A stretch of DNA of 24,285 bases, from assembly GCA_963519075.1 (NCBI GenBank), contig CAUQMH010000015.1, positions 1 to 24,285 on the forward strand, written 5' to 3'. This document shows, piece after piece, positions 1 through 5,506 of the stretch (position 1 is its first letter; each line of letters opens with the position of its first letter). Below the pieces are notes generated by a model. It did not search any database, was not told the origin of the DNA, and worked only from the letters and a program-made list of their open reading frames with translations. The translations under genes were made by a program, and so were the position numbers. The DNA comes from JABCPE02 sp963519075. GTDB taxonomy: Bacteria > Bacteroidota > Bacteroidia > Flavobacteriales > Weeksellaceae.

Positions 1-303
1 ATAATAGAACTTTTTAGGTTTTATATCTGTTGCTTTATAATACTTTACAGCAGAAAAAAAGCTTATAAAAACTACTATTGTATTGATTACAATATTTATA
101 ATAAAATACAAACCATATTTTGATTTTACTAATATTAGTGAAATACCAATAATTCCGTTAATGAATATAAACAACAGAATAATATAGATAAGCCCTAAAC
201 TCATACTATCATCTGGATGCAGTGCAAACATTCCTATTGCTGATATAATATTTAAAAATAGAATTATAAAAATTACTATTATCTTATTTAGGTTTTTGTT
301 CAT
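1..303 (-). CDS. Partial small multi-helix membrane protein, C-terminus beyond the left edge
   Basis: The minus strand is open from an ATG at 303 to base 1 without a stop, giving at least 101 residues. It starts MNKNLNKIIVIFIILFLN and shows three strongly hydrophobic stretches, at roughly residues 8-28, 36-56 and 63-83, with short Lys/Asp/Tyr-rich connectors, so it should be an inner-membrane protein. I do not recognise the family. It is the last visible member of the AT-rich minus-strand array and follows the orphan tail fragment at 338-490 by 34 bases. The true length is unknown because the gene is cut by the window edge. The unbroken frame and plausible helix pattern support a real gene; the function is unknown. 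Confidence 0.6.
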   Translation of the reverse strand, partial: MNKNLNKIIVIFIILFLNIISAIGMFALHPDDSMSLGLIYIILLFIFINGIIGISLILVKSKYGLYFIINIVINTIVVFISFFSAVKYYKATDIKPKKFYY

Positions 304-337
304 ATTCTACTTTTATTTCATTATTCCTATTTTAAAA

Positions 338-490
338 TTAACTTCTACTCCAACCAAACTCCAATATCATTTTAAGTCCATAATGACCTTCTACTAAATA
401 ATAGATGCCTTTTGGTGTTTTCATTATTTTAAAATGTTCGTTCTTTTGCTCATTTATTTTAAACAACACATCTGGAACATTACCAAAATT
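338..490 (-). pseudogene. Orphan C-terminal coding fragment, source of the recurrent junction module
   Basis: Read on the minus strand in the frame ending at TAA 338-340, this stretch encodes about 50 residues with normal amino-acid use, beginning NFGNVPDVLFKINEQK and ending EFGWSRS. It has no start codon of its own and lies in a different frame from the lipoprotein gene that ends at 489. Its 5' part matches the short module found at other junctions in the array (1737-1801, 2165-2230), so those modules look like degraded copies of the same coding segment. It is either the tail of a deleted gene or a tail lost from the upstream gene by frameshift. I prefer the first, because the upstream protein already ends in a natural-looking way. 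Confidence 0.5.
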
Positions 491-500
491 ACCAATCAGG
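451..500 (-). repeat. Junction module, copy at the end of the 489-1040 gene
   Basis: This copy lies within the coding-like tail fragment 338-490 and extends into the end of the next gene. It shares the minus-strand pattern CCTGA, then TAAT, then GTTCCAGATGT, then a T-rich stretch and AAATAAATGA with the copies at 1737-1801 and 2165-2230. Here the module is still part of a longer open frame, which suggests that this is the least degraded version. Confidence 0.45.
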
Positions 501-1040
501 AATTGTTCTCATTAGAATTTTTTCATTTATAGGGGTTTTCTTGTAAATAGCTCCATAATCAGAAGCTGATTTGGTAATACTTTCTAAATTACCATTAGAC
601 AATACTTTATATTTATCTAGATTTCTTTTTCCCGAACGCCTAAAAAGATGATTAGGAAGTTCGATAATTATAGTATTTCCCTTTATATTATAATATCCAA
701 CATAAGAAGCTTTTTGTAAATCATTATAGTTTATATCTTCATAAGAAAGATGAGTAATGGGCTCTTTACTGTTAGCAAAAAAAGCATATTGACCATTTTT
801 AAAAAAACGAATAATAAAATTAAATTCCATATTAATATCAGTGTTTTCTCGATGATAATAGTATATAACATTGAGATCTACTAAGTCAATTTTTGACTTA
901 TCAAAAGATTCTTTAAACTTCATTTCTTTTAGTTGCATTCTGCCATATTGATTAATTATAAATGATTTTTGACTTGGAAAAATCCCACAGCATTGAACTA
1001 AAAAAGCAATAATTATTAATAATATTTCTCTGATTTTCAT
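489..1040 (-). CDS. Probable lipoprotein of unknown function, 183 aa
   Basis: The product begins MKIREILLIIIAFLVQCCGI: a short basic start, a hydrophobic core and a Cys pair near residues 17-18. It is therefore likely exported and perhaps lipidated, although the lipobox is not canonical. The rest is a soluble, beta-rich sequence with an FFKNGQYAFFANS-type strand pair around residues 78-92. It ends YKKTPINEKILMRTIPDW, an ending that looks complete. No Pfam family is recognised by eye. It lies 19 bases downstream of the 64-residue gene in the same-strand array. By context it may be an immunity-type or effector-neutralising lipoprotein, but that is inference only. Confidence 0.65.
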   Translation of the reverse strand: MKIREILLIIIAFLVQCCGIFPSQKSFIINQYGRMQLKEMKFKESFDKSKIDLVDLNVIYYYHRENTDINMEFNFIIRFFKNGQYAFFANSKEPITHLSYEDINYNDLQKASYVGYYNIKGNTIIIELPNHLFRRSGKRNLDKYKVLSNGNLESITKSASDYGAIYKKTPINEKILMRTIPDW

Positions 1041-1059
1041 AAACTATTTTCTTATTTTT

Positions 1060-1254
1060 TTAAAGTACCTCCCAAATTAAATCTGAAGTTTTTTGGATAA
1101 TCAAATTGTCCTGTATTTGTTCTACTATTTTATAGATTTTGTCATTCTCCAATCCATAGACATCAAAAAACAGAAAACTTCTATAATCTATTTTAATTGT
1201 CGTGTCAGCTTTTTCATTGCTGATAAATATGAAGGCTTTATTATTATCTTCCAT
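1060..1254 (-). CDS. Small hypothetical protein, 64 aa
   Basis: The product starts MEDNNKAFIFISNEKADT and ends SDLIWEVL. It is acidic, has no signal peptide or membrane helix, and looks like a small alpha/beta cytosolic protein with strands IKIDYRSFLFFDVYGL followed by a helix KIYKIVEQIQDNLIIQ. The bases just before its start (1251-1279) carry a partial copy of the junction module seen before other array genes, which supports this start. A plus-strand frame of similar length overlaps it but has an implausible composition. The function is unknown. It may be a truncated remnant of a larger gene, since it is short and lies beside frameshifted neighbours. Confidence 0.45.
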   Translation of the reverse strand: MEDNNKAFIFISNEKADTTIKIDYRSFLFFDVYGLENDKIYKIVEQIQDNLIIQKTSDLIWEVL

Positions 1255-1302
1255 TTTATTTGTTTCAAAAAATACATTTTAAAAATACCACCGATATTAA
1301 TT

Positions 1303-1742
1303 TTAAGAAAAATCATATAAATCTATATCAACAGTTGAGTTTTTAATTAATATATACAAAAGCTGTCTAATGTCTTTTGGCAAGGTCTCTTTCGTAACTT
1401 TTGTTTTGTTATAATATGTGATGCCATTAATTATTAACTCTATTCTCCAAGAATCTAAAATAATATCTGGTTCTATATTATTGGGTTTCAGTCTTGATGT
1501 GATTCTTTTTCTTCTATTTTATCTTTGGTGATTTTCCCTTTGCATGTATGGGAATGTTCCAAATTTTCAACAACAACTTCTTCATCGCAATAAAGAACTC
1601 TATAAATAGGTTCTCCACCACTTGAAGCATAGAAATTGTATTCTATTTTTAGGATTGGGGTTTCTTTTTTATGTCCATTGCTCTCTTGCGGGTTACAAGA
1701 AAATATCAATAATAAAATTAATATTTTTATATTTTCCATCAT
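1303..1742 (-). pseudogene. Lipoprotein gene split by a frameshift
   Basis: The 5' part (1742 down to 1488) encodes 84 residues starting MMENIKILILLLIFSCNPQE, a clear type II signal with Cys 16 as the lipidation site, and then stops at TGA right after KESHQD. In another frame the sequence immediately continues as a coding-like stretch, TSRLKPNNIEPDIILDSW, through NGITYYNKTKVTKETLPKD, to YDFS and a TAA at 1303-1305. Joining the two at the A-rich run near 1500-1512 by restoring one base gives a single protein of about 147 residues. The simplest reading is a one-base deletion in GAAGAAAAAGAA. The truncated lipoprotein might still be made. The family is not recognised. Loss by mutation, phase variation at the A-run or a sequencing error all remain possible. 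Confidence 0.6.
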
Positions 1743-1801
1743 TTATCTTTAATTTTATTTTTTTCAAAACAACACTTCTGAAACATTACCTATTATTCAG
1801 G
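1737..1801 (-). repeat. Junction module copy between array genes
   Basis: On the minus strand this runs from the final codons of the 1793-2170 gene to the ATGATG start of the next. It shows CCTGAATAATAGGTAATGTT, a GTGTTGTTTTGA stretch and TTAAAGATAAATG. It aligns base for base, with few changes, to 2165-2230 and partly to 2594-2634. The module therefore includes the last codons of one gene, the gap and the first codons of the next. Confidence 0.6.
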
Positions 1802-2170
1802 TCTTTTAAAATCATAACAATACATCAGATATGCATTATATTCTATATTAGATAGTATATAATCCCTATATTCCTCTGTAATGTTATGTTTTATATCATA
1901 CAGCTCATATGGATAACGAGTACTCCTAAAATATTCTTTATTTTTACCATATAACTTGCTGTATAAATAAAATACCACAAAAGGATGATATCTTTTTCTC
2001 TCTCTTTTCAAATAATCAAAATCATAAAGTTCTATTAATTGGTTTTTATAGGTTTCCACTTTTATCTGGAAATAAATCATTATTCCTCCTATCAAAATAA
2101 ATATTAGCAACAAGAAAACTTTTATTATTTTCAATGCTATTTTTAGTATCTTTTTTAGCATTTTCATCAT
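1793..2170 (-). CDS. Single-pass membrane-anchored protein, 125 aa, duplicate copy 1
   Basis: The product starts MMKMLKKILKIALKIIK and has one strongly hydrophobic segment at about residues 18-36, ending LIGGIMIYF. Roughly 90 residues rich in Tyr, Arg and Lys follow, for example ELYDFDYLKRERKRYHP and SKLYGKNKEYFRSTRYPYEL. The Lys-rich N-terminus suggests inner-membrane anchoring with the body outside the cytoplasm. Its neighbour at 2222-2599 encodes the same protein except near the start and at one residue near the end (KRPE here, KKPE there). No known family is recognised. As a duplicated small gene in a same-strand array with a SUKH gene nearby, an immunity-type role is plausible but unproven. 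Confidence 0.65.
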   Translation of the reverse strand: MMKMLKKILKIALKIIKVFLLLIFILIGGIMIYFQIKVETYKNQLIELYDFDYLKRERKRYHPFVVFYLYSKLYGKNKEYFRSTRYPYELYDIKHNITEEYRDYILSNIEYNAYLMYCYDFKRPE

Positions 2171-2230
2171 TTATCTTCAAATTTTATTTATTTCAAAAAA
2201 TACATCTGGCACATTATCCTATTACTCAGG
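2165..2230 (-). repeat. Junction module copy between the two duplicated genes
   Basis: The minus strand reads CCTGAGTAATAGGATAATGT, then GCCAGATGTATTTTTTGAAA, then TAAATAAAATTTGAAGATAA and the ATG. In the frame of the preceding gene, after two stops, it reads DNVPDVFFEINKI, which closely matches NVPDVLFKINE at the start of the 338-490 fragment. This is good evidence that the module was once coding. Confidence 0.6.
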
Positions 2231-2599
2231 TTTTTTAAAATCATAACAATACATCAGATATGCATTATATTCTATATTAGATAGTATATAATCCCTATAT
2301 TCCTCTGTAATGTTATGTTTTATATCATACAGCTCATATGGATAACGAGTACTCCTAAAATATTCTTTATTTTTACCATATAACTTGCTGTATAAATAAA
2401 ATACCACAAAAGGATGATATCTTTTTCTCTCTCTTTTCAAATAATCAAAATCATAAAGTTCTATTAATTGGTTTTTATAGGTTTCCACTTTTATCTGGAA
2501 ATAAATCATTATTCCTCCTATCAAAATAAATATTAGCAACAAGAAAACTTTTATTATTTTCAATGCTATTTTTAGTATCTTTTTTAGCGTTTCCATCAT
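2222..2599 (-). CDS. Single-pass membrane-anchored protein, 125 aa, duplicate copy 2
   Basis: This is nearly identical to the 1793-2170 product. By eye only four bases differ over the 378-base gene, two near each end, and about 350 internal bases are identical. It starts MMETLKKILKIALKIIK, has one membrane segment around residues 18-36, and ends CYDFKKPE. The pure identity of the middle points to very recent duplication or continuing gene conversion. The unit offset is 429 bases. The function is unknown, and the topology is the same as for copy 1. Its first codons (MME) resemble those of the 1742 lipoprotein gene, whereas copy 1 (MMKM) differs, which suggests that leader ends are exchanged between array genes. 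Confidence 0.65.
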   Translation of the reverse strand: MMETLKKILKIALKIIKVFLLLIFILIGGIMIYFQIKVETYKNQLIELYDFDYLKRERKRYHPFVVFYLYSKLYGKNKEYFRSTRYPYELYDIKHNITEEYRDYILSNIEYNAYLMYCYDFKKPE

Positions 2600-2634
2600 T
2601 TATCTTTAATTTTATTTGTTTCAGGAATATTATC
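2594..2634 (-). repeat. Partial junction module before duplicate copy 2
   Basis: The minus strand reads GATAATATTCCTGAAACAAA, then TAAAATTAAAGATAAATG at the gene start. It matches the downstream half of the other modules, but the upstream half has diverged. It would read DNIPETNKIKDK in one frame, against DNVPDVFFEINKI in the neighbouring copy. Confidence 0.4.
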
Positions 2635-2642
2635 AAAATTTG

Positions 2643-3351
2643 CTATATTTCTACTTCGTTGGAAATTATTTTTCCTGTGAAAAACTTATAGCCTTTATAT
2701 TTTTCTTTTTGCTGTGGAGTAAGATAGTTATATTTTGTTTCATCTATACAATACTCTAAAAGCATTTTATATTTTTCATTTGATTTTATAGGATAATAAT
2801 AATCATATGTCTCATAAAATTTATCTTCATTCATTTTTATAGGATTAAATTTTTTCATAAAAATAATGGATGTGCCCGCTTTTATCACTTTTATGTTAGT
2901 ATATACATGATAGTTTTTTAGAATTTCTTGGTCATCAAAATTTCTTAAGTTATGCTCTTTTTTCCAAAATTTTATTAGTTTCTTTTCTTTATTTTCTTCC
3001 TGTTTCTTTTTTCTCTCATAAAAAGATAAGTCTTTAGGATTTATTGGTGGAGGATATGTTTGAAAAGAGTCCATAAAATCCTCTTCATGTTTTATTTTTG
3101 GTATAAATCCTAAGTCTGGGTAGTTTCTTAATAAAAAGAAGTCCTCACATGTATTCCCAGGCATATATGTTCTGTATCCTGTTGTATCTATAGGAATGAT
3201 ATAATCATCATTACTTGCATTAATAAATTTTATTTCCAATAAATATTCTCTATATATCTGGTTTTCTTTTGAATGTTCTGACTTCAATTCTCATATCTTG
3301 GGAAAATAAGACTTGGCTGATGAAGAAGAATAGAAATATTATTATTTTCAT
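2643..3351 (-). pseudogene. Secreted protein gene with a frameshift after its signal peptide
   Basis: An ATG at 3351 opens a classic signal peptide, MKIIIFLFFFISQVLFSQ, followed by DMRIEVRTFKRKPDI and a TAG. The main body lies in the next frame, from about 3287 to 2643, and continues as ENQIYREYLLEIKFINAS. That frame has only a TTG as a possible start and an in-frame TGA two codons before it, so it is unlikely to begin by itself. Removing one base in the run CAAAAGAAAACC joins the two into one protein of roughly 235 residues: signal peptide, beta-strand-rich segment, a charged linker (KKKQEENKEKKLIKFW) and a Tyr-rich C-terminal domain ending GKIISNEVEI. The family is not recognised. Its 5' end lies in the direct repeat 3322-3477. 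Confidence 0.6.
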
Positions 3352-3477
3352 TTTTATGGGTTTTTAAATCTGTTATCTGTTGTTATATTTGTTTTAATAT
3401 GTGATTATAAGTAAAATCAAAAAACATGTATCATTTCATGCCCTGATGTGAATGCATAATCTAAAAGATTATTTATT
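3322..3477. repeat. Direct repeat R1, about 156 bp
   Basis: This matches 4161-4317 in the same orientation with a few substitutions and one-base gaps, at an offset of 840. Fully identical blocks include 3369-3390 (22 bases) and 3420-3464 (45 bases). The left end of R1 contains the first codons of the secreted-protein gene that starts at 3351 on the minus strand. The rest is the gap between that gene and the short lipoprotein at 3489-3620. Confidence 0.85.
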
Positions 3478-3488
3478 CTGATTAACAT

Positions 3489-3620
3489 TTATTGTATTAG
3501 GACGGTTTTTGGAATTATCAGATTTTCGTCCTTATCTTTTAAGAAATAATATGTTTTACCACATCCTATTAACATAAAAAGTAACAAGAAAATTTTTACT
3601 ATTTTTAGCGTTTTCATCAT
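3489..3620 (-). CDS. Very short lipoprotein, 43 aa, probably truncated
   Basis: The minus strand encodes MMKTLKIVKIFLLLFMLIGC, a good type II signal with the lipidation Cys at residue 20, then GKTYYFLKDKDENLIIPKTV and LIQ, and a TAA. Its first ~60 bases are recognisably similar to the start of the 125-residue genes (KIIKVFLLLIFILIGG there, KIVKIFLLLFMLIGCG here), so it carries a shared leader. The mature part is only about 24 residues, so it is either a tiny lipoprotein or the stub of a longer one cut when the SUKH region was rearranged. It lies between R1 and the SUKH gene, divergent from the latter. Confidence 0.5.
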   Translation of the reverse strand: MMKTLKIVKIFLLLFMLIGCGKTYYFLKDKDENLIIPKTVLIQ

Positions 3621-3677
3621 TTATCTTCAAATTTTATCTCCAAAAACATTGACCCAAATACTTCATTGCAAAAATAG

Positions 3678-3685
3678 TAACTTTG
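3678..3685 (+). promoter_or_regulatory. Bacteroidetes -7 promoter element for the SUKH gene
   Basis: TAACTTTG fits the TAnnTTTG consensus 16 bases before the ATG at 3702, implying a very short leader. No well-spaced -33 TTG is seen. Confidence 0.4.
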
Positions 3686-3701
3686 CAAAAAATAGAAGAT
3701 T

Positions 3702-4199
3702 ATGAGTACTTTTAATAAAACTCTTACCTTATTACAAGACCTTATAAAACAAAGTGGGGGTAAACCAATTCATTTTGGCAATGAAACCTATTGTTTTTCG
3801 CGACAAAGTGAGGTTACTCCTGAGCAACTTATGCTCTTTGAACAACAATATAATGTGCAACTGCCCGAAGACTTCAAAACTTTTCTTCTTACCTTAGGCG
3901 CCTGTACCCTTTTCGAGGACGAAAGAGGTTTTTCGTATCAGTTCTACCACCCTGAACAATGGGAAAGCTATGCCAAGGAAATCTTTGAGGGGACAGGGGT
4001 CTATTTATTCCCTCATATCCTTTTAGTTTGCTATCCCACTGTAGGCCATCAGGCAGGGTTTGTATTGGGCGAAGAAGATCAGTTTGGAATTTTCTACTCC
4101 GATATCCCTCCTGAGTATTGGGAAGAAGATACCGAATTAGTCCCTTTCTCCCAGTGGCTTGAAGAAGAAATAGAAATATTATTATCTTCATTTTTATGA
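3702..4199 (+). CDS. SMI1/KNR4 (SUKH-1) family protein, probable toxin immunity protein
   Basis: The 165-residue product shows the SUKH-1 signature near residues 39-67, TPEQLMLFEQQYNVQLPEDF followed by KTFLLTLGA, then a FEDERGF turn, GHQAGFVLGE around 115-123 and PFSQWLEEEIE near the end. SUKH proteins commonly neutralise contact-dependent or other polymorphic toxins, often nucleases, by direct binding in the cytoplasm; that is family knowledge. It has no signal peptide, unlike its neighbours, lies on the opposite strand, and is richer in GC (about 38% in one line counted, against about 20% nearby). Residues 154-165 are encoded inside direct repeat R2. In R1 the equivalent bases are the antisense of a signal-peptide start, so the C-terminus probably formed at a recombination joint. 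No partner toxin is visible. Confidence 0.85.
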   Translation: MSTFNKTLTLLQDLIKQSGGKPIHFGNETYCFSRQSEVTPEQLMLFEQQYNVQLPEDFKTFLLTLGACTLFEDERGFSYQFYHPEQWESYAKEIFEGTGVYLFPHILLVCYPTVGHQAGFVLGEEDQFGIFYSDIPPEYWEEDTELVPFSQWLEEEIEILLSSFL

Positions 4200-4317
4200 G
4201 TTTTTTTAGTCTGTTATCTGTTGTTATATTTATTTTACTATGTGTTTATAAGAAAAATCAAAAACATGTATCATTTCATGCCCTGATGTGAATGCATAAT
4301 CTAAGACATTATTTATT
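4161..4317. repeat. Direct repeat R2, about 157 bp
   Basis: This is the second copy of 3322-3477. Its left end encodes the last 12 codons and stop of the SUKH gene. On the minus strand the same bases read MKIIIFLFLLQ, the counterpart of the R1 signal peptide MKIIIFLFFFI, which then runs into antisense SUKH sequence. Its right end reaches the stop codon of the lipoprotein gene at 4309. Confidence 0.85.
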
Positions 4318-4674
4318 TGTCTTTATATATAACCAATTTGAAAAGTTATGGTCAAAAACATTTGGTTCTTTAAATAATAATGCAGAACCTTTTAGTTTTC
4401 CTACTATATAATTATTATCAAACTCAAATTTAATAATTATTGAGTCTTTTTCTTCAGAAGAAATATACCAATGTCCTTTTAATGAATCTCCATTTAATTT
4501 TTTGAGCTTATAAACATCATTCTCTTGTAATTCTAAGTAATAATATATTTCCTTATTTGATAACTCCCATGGTACTTTATCAACTTCATATAAACCAACA
4601 ATATCTTCTTTGTGCTTCTTATTACATCCAATTATCAGGGAAATAATCACCATTAGTAACACATAATTTTTCAT
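4309..4674 (-). CDS. Probable lipoprotein, lipocalin-like, 121 aa
   Basis: The product starts MKNYVLLMVIISLIIGCNKK, a clear type II signal with the lipidation Cys at residue 17. The mature part begins EDIVGLYEVDKVPWEL and continues with alternating strands (YYYLELQENDVYKLKKLNG, GHWYISSEEKDSIIIKFEF), ending LYIKTNK. The G-x-Y start, followed by repeated beta strands and a GHWYI segment, resembles small lipocalin-like lipoproteins of Bacteroidetes, but no exact family is assigned. It is the first gene of the minus-strand array. Its stop lies at the edge of repeat R2, so gene plus R2 may be one half of an old tandem duplication whose other half is the short lipoprotein plus R1. Confidence 0.7.
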   Translation of the reverse strand: MKNYVLLMVIISLIIGCNKKHKEDIVGLYEVDKVPWELSNKEIYYYLELQENDVYKLKKLNGDSLKGHWYISSEEKDSIIIKFEFDNNYIVGKLKGSALLFKEPNVFDHNFSNWLYIKTNK

Positions 4675-4720
4675 ATTCTATTTATTGTCCTTACTTCTGT
4701 TAAAACATCTCTTTATTATT

Positions 4721-4750
4721 CAAAAAGCACCCTAAAAAAGGTGCTTTTTG
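4721..4750 (-). terminator. Hairpin terminator after the outer-membrane protein gene
   Basis: CAAAAAGCACC (4721-4731) pairs perfectly with GGTGCTTTTTG (4740-4750) around an 8-base loop, 10 bases past the stop of the 4760-5434 gene. It marks the boundary between the accessory array and the ordinary chromosome. Confidence 0.75.
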
Positions 4751-4759
4751 TGTTTTGCA

Positions 4760-5434
4760 TTAAAATCTTATCGTCGCCGTAGCTGCTAGAGAAACTCTCC
4801 CTAAGCCTTCTTTTTCGCCATTTCCCAAAGTTTTTCTCACTCCGTTTTCGGTATAGCTTTTTAGAACTCCCAGCCCAAAACCTATCTGCGGACCTATCAA
4901 GAACGAACGGTTCACAGCGTACTGATAACCTATCGTGCTATAAAGCCCCAGCGCCGAACCCTTATTCTCTATTTTCTGAGTGTTCACAAAGGTATTGCTC
5001 GTATATTGTACATAGCCTATCGCCATATCATAATAGATTTTATGCGGTGTTTCCCTCTCAAAATTAGAATACAGGAACGACGGCCCTATGAAGATAATTC
5101 TATCCTTCGTGCTAAGATATACTCCAGCCGGACTAGTCTGCGCAGAGGCAGAATATCTGTTAAATTTCAACCCAAGTCCCATATTAGGACCTATTCTATG
5201 ATAGGCAGAGATATCAAAATTAAATCCTGATGTCAGTTTTTCAAAATGATTTTTCAGATAATACGCAGTACCACTCGGTATTTTTGCCGTTCTCCACGCA
5301 TATCCTGCGCTCGCCATTACAGTTACTTTGCTCTGTTTTACATTTTCTACTTCTACCGCTACACTACTCTCTTGTGCCTTGCATGGCAATGAAAATGCCG
5401 CCGCCAAAGCAAGAAATGATAATTTTCTTTTCAT
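4760..5434 (-). CDS. Outer-membrane beta-barrel family protein, 224 aa
   Basis: The signal peptide MKRKLSFLALAAAFSLPCKA is followed by QESSVAVEVENVKQSKV and a series of amphipathic strands rich in Tyr, Gly and Ser, for example VTVMASAGYAWRT, MGLGLKFNRYSAS and YRIGPNMG. It ends with a strand closing in Phe (SLAATATIRF), the usual C-terminal signal for BAM-mediated insertion. The length fits an 8- to 10-strand barrel of the porin-family type common in flavobacteria. The ligand or substrate is unknown. It is transcribed alone, towards the array, and is closed by the hairpin at 4721-4750. surE lies 72 bases upstream on the same strand and could be co-transcribed. Confidence 0.75.
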   Translation of the reverse strand: MKRKLSFLALAAAFSLPCKAQESSVAVEVENVKQSKVTVMASAGYAWRTAKIPSGTAYYLKNHFEKLTSGFNFDISAYHRIGPNMGLGLKFNRYSASAQTSPAGVYLSTKDRIIFIGPSFLYSNFERETPHKIYYDMAIGYVQYTSNTFVNTQKIENKGSALGLYSTIGYQYAVNRSFLIGPQIGFGLGVLKSYTENGVRKTLGNGEKEGLGRVSLAATATIRF

Positions 5435-5506
5435 GACTTATATTAAAATTAAATTTTCCGTTAATTAATATCTTTAAAATTCTTCAATAAATTTCAAAAA
5501 CAAAAT

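Larger units (their letters stand above)
1793..2599 (-). repeat. Tandem duplication, two 378-base genes offset by 429 bases
   Basis: The genes at 1793-2170 and 2222-2599 lie head to tail on the minus strand, separated by 51 bases that hold one junction module. A line-by-line comparison shows complete identity from about 1804-2159 against 2233-2588. Differences occur only in the last few codons and the first few codons. Confidence 0.9.

Noticed and set aside
1093..1320. Plus-strand frame of 75 codons
   Set aside because: It is antisense to the better minus-strand small gene, is extremely Ile/Phe-rich and has no module or promoter.
1737..2230. CRISPR-like repeat-spacer pattern in the array modules
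   Set aside because: Copies are few, unequal in length and separated by whole genes; there is no cas gene and no regular spacer.
3889..4191. Minus-strand frame of 100 codons starting MKIIIFLFLLQ across the SUKH gene
   Set aside because: Only the first ~11 codons are a relic of a signal-peptide start within repeat R2. The rest is antisense to the clearly coding SUKH gene and has no plausible protein character.
3322..4317. Insertion sequence or composite transposon bounded by R1 and R2
   Set aside because: No transposase, no terminal inverted repeats and no short target duplication; the repeats include ends of ordinary array genes, so duplication or homologous exchange fits better.
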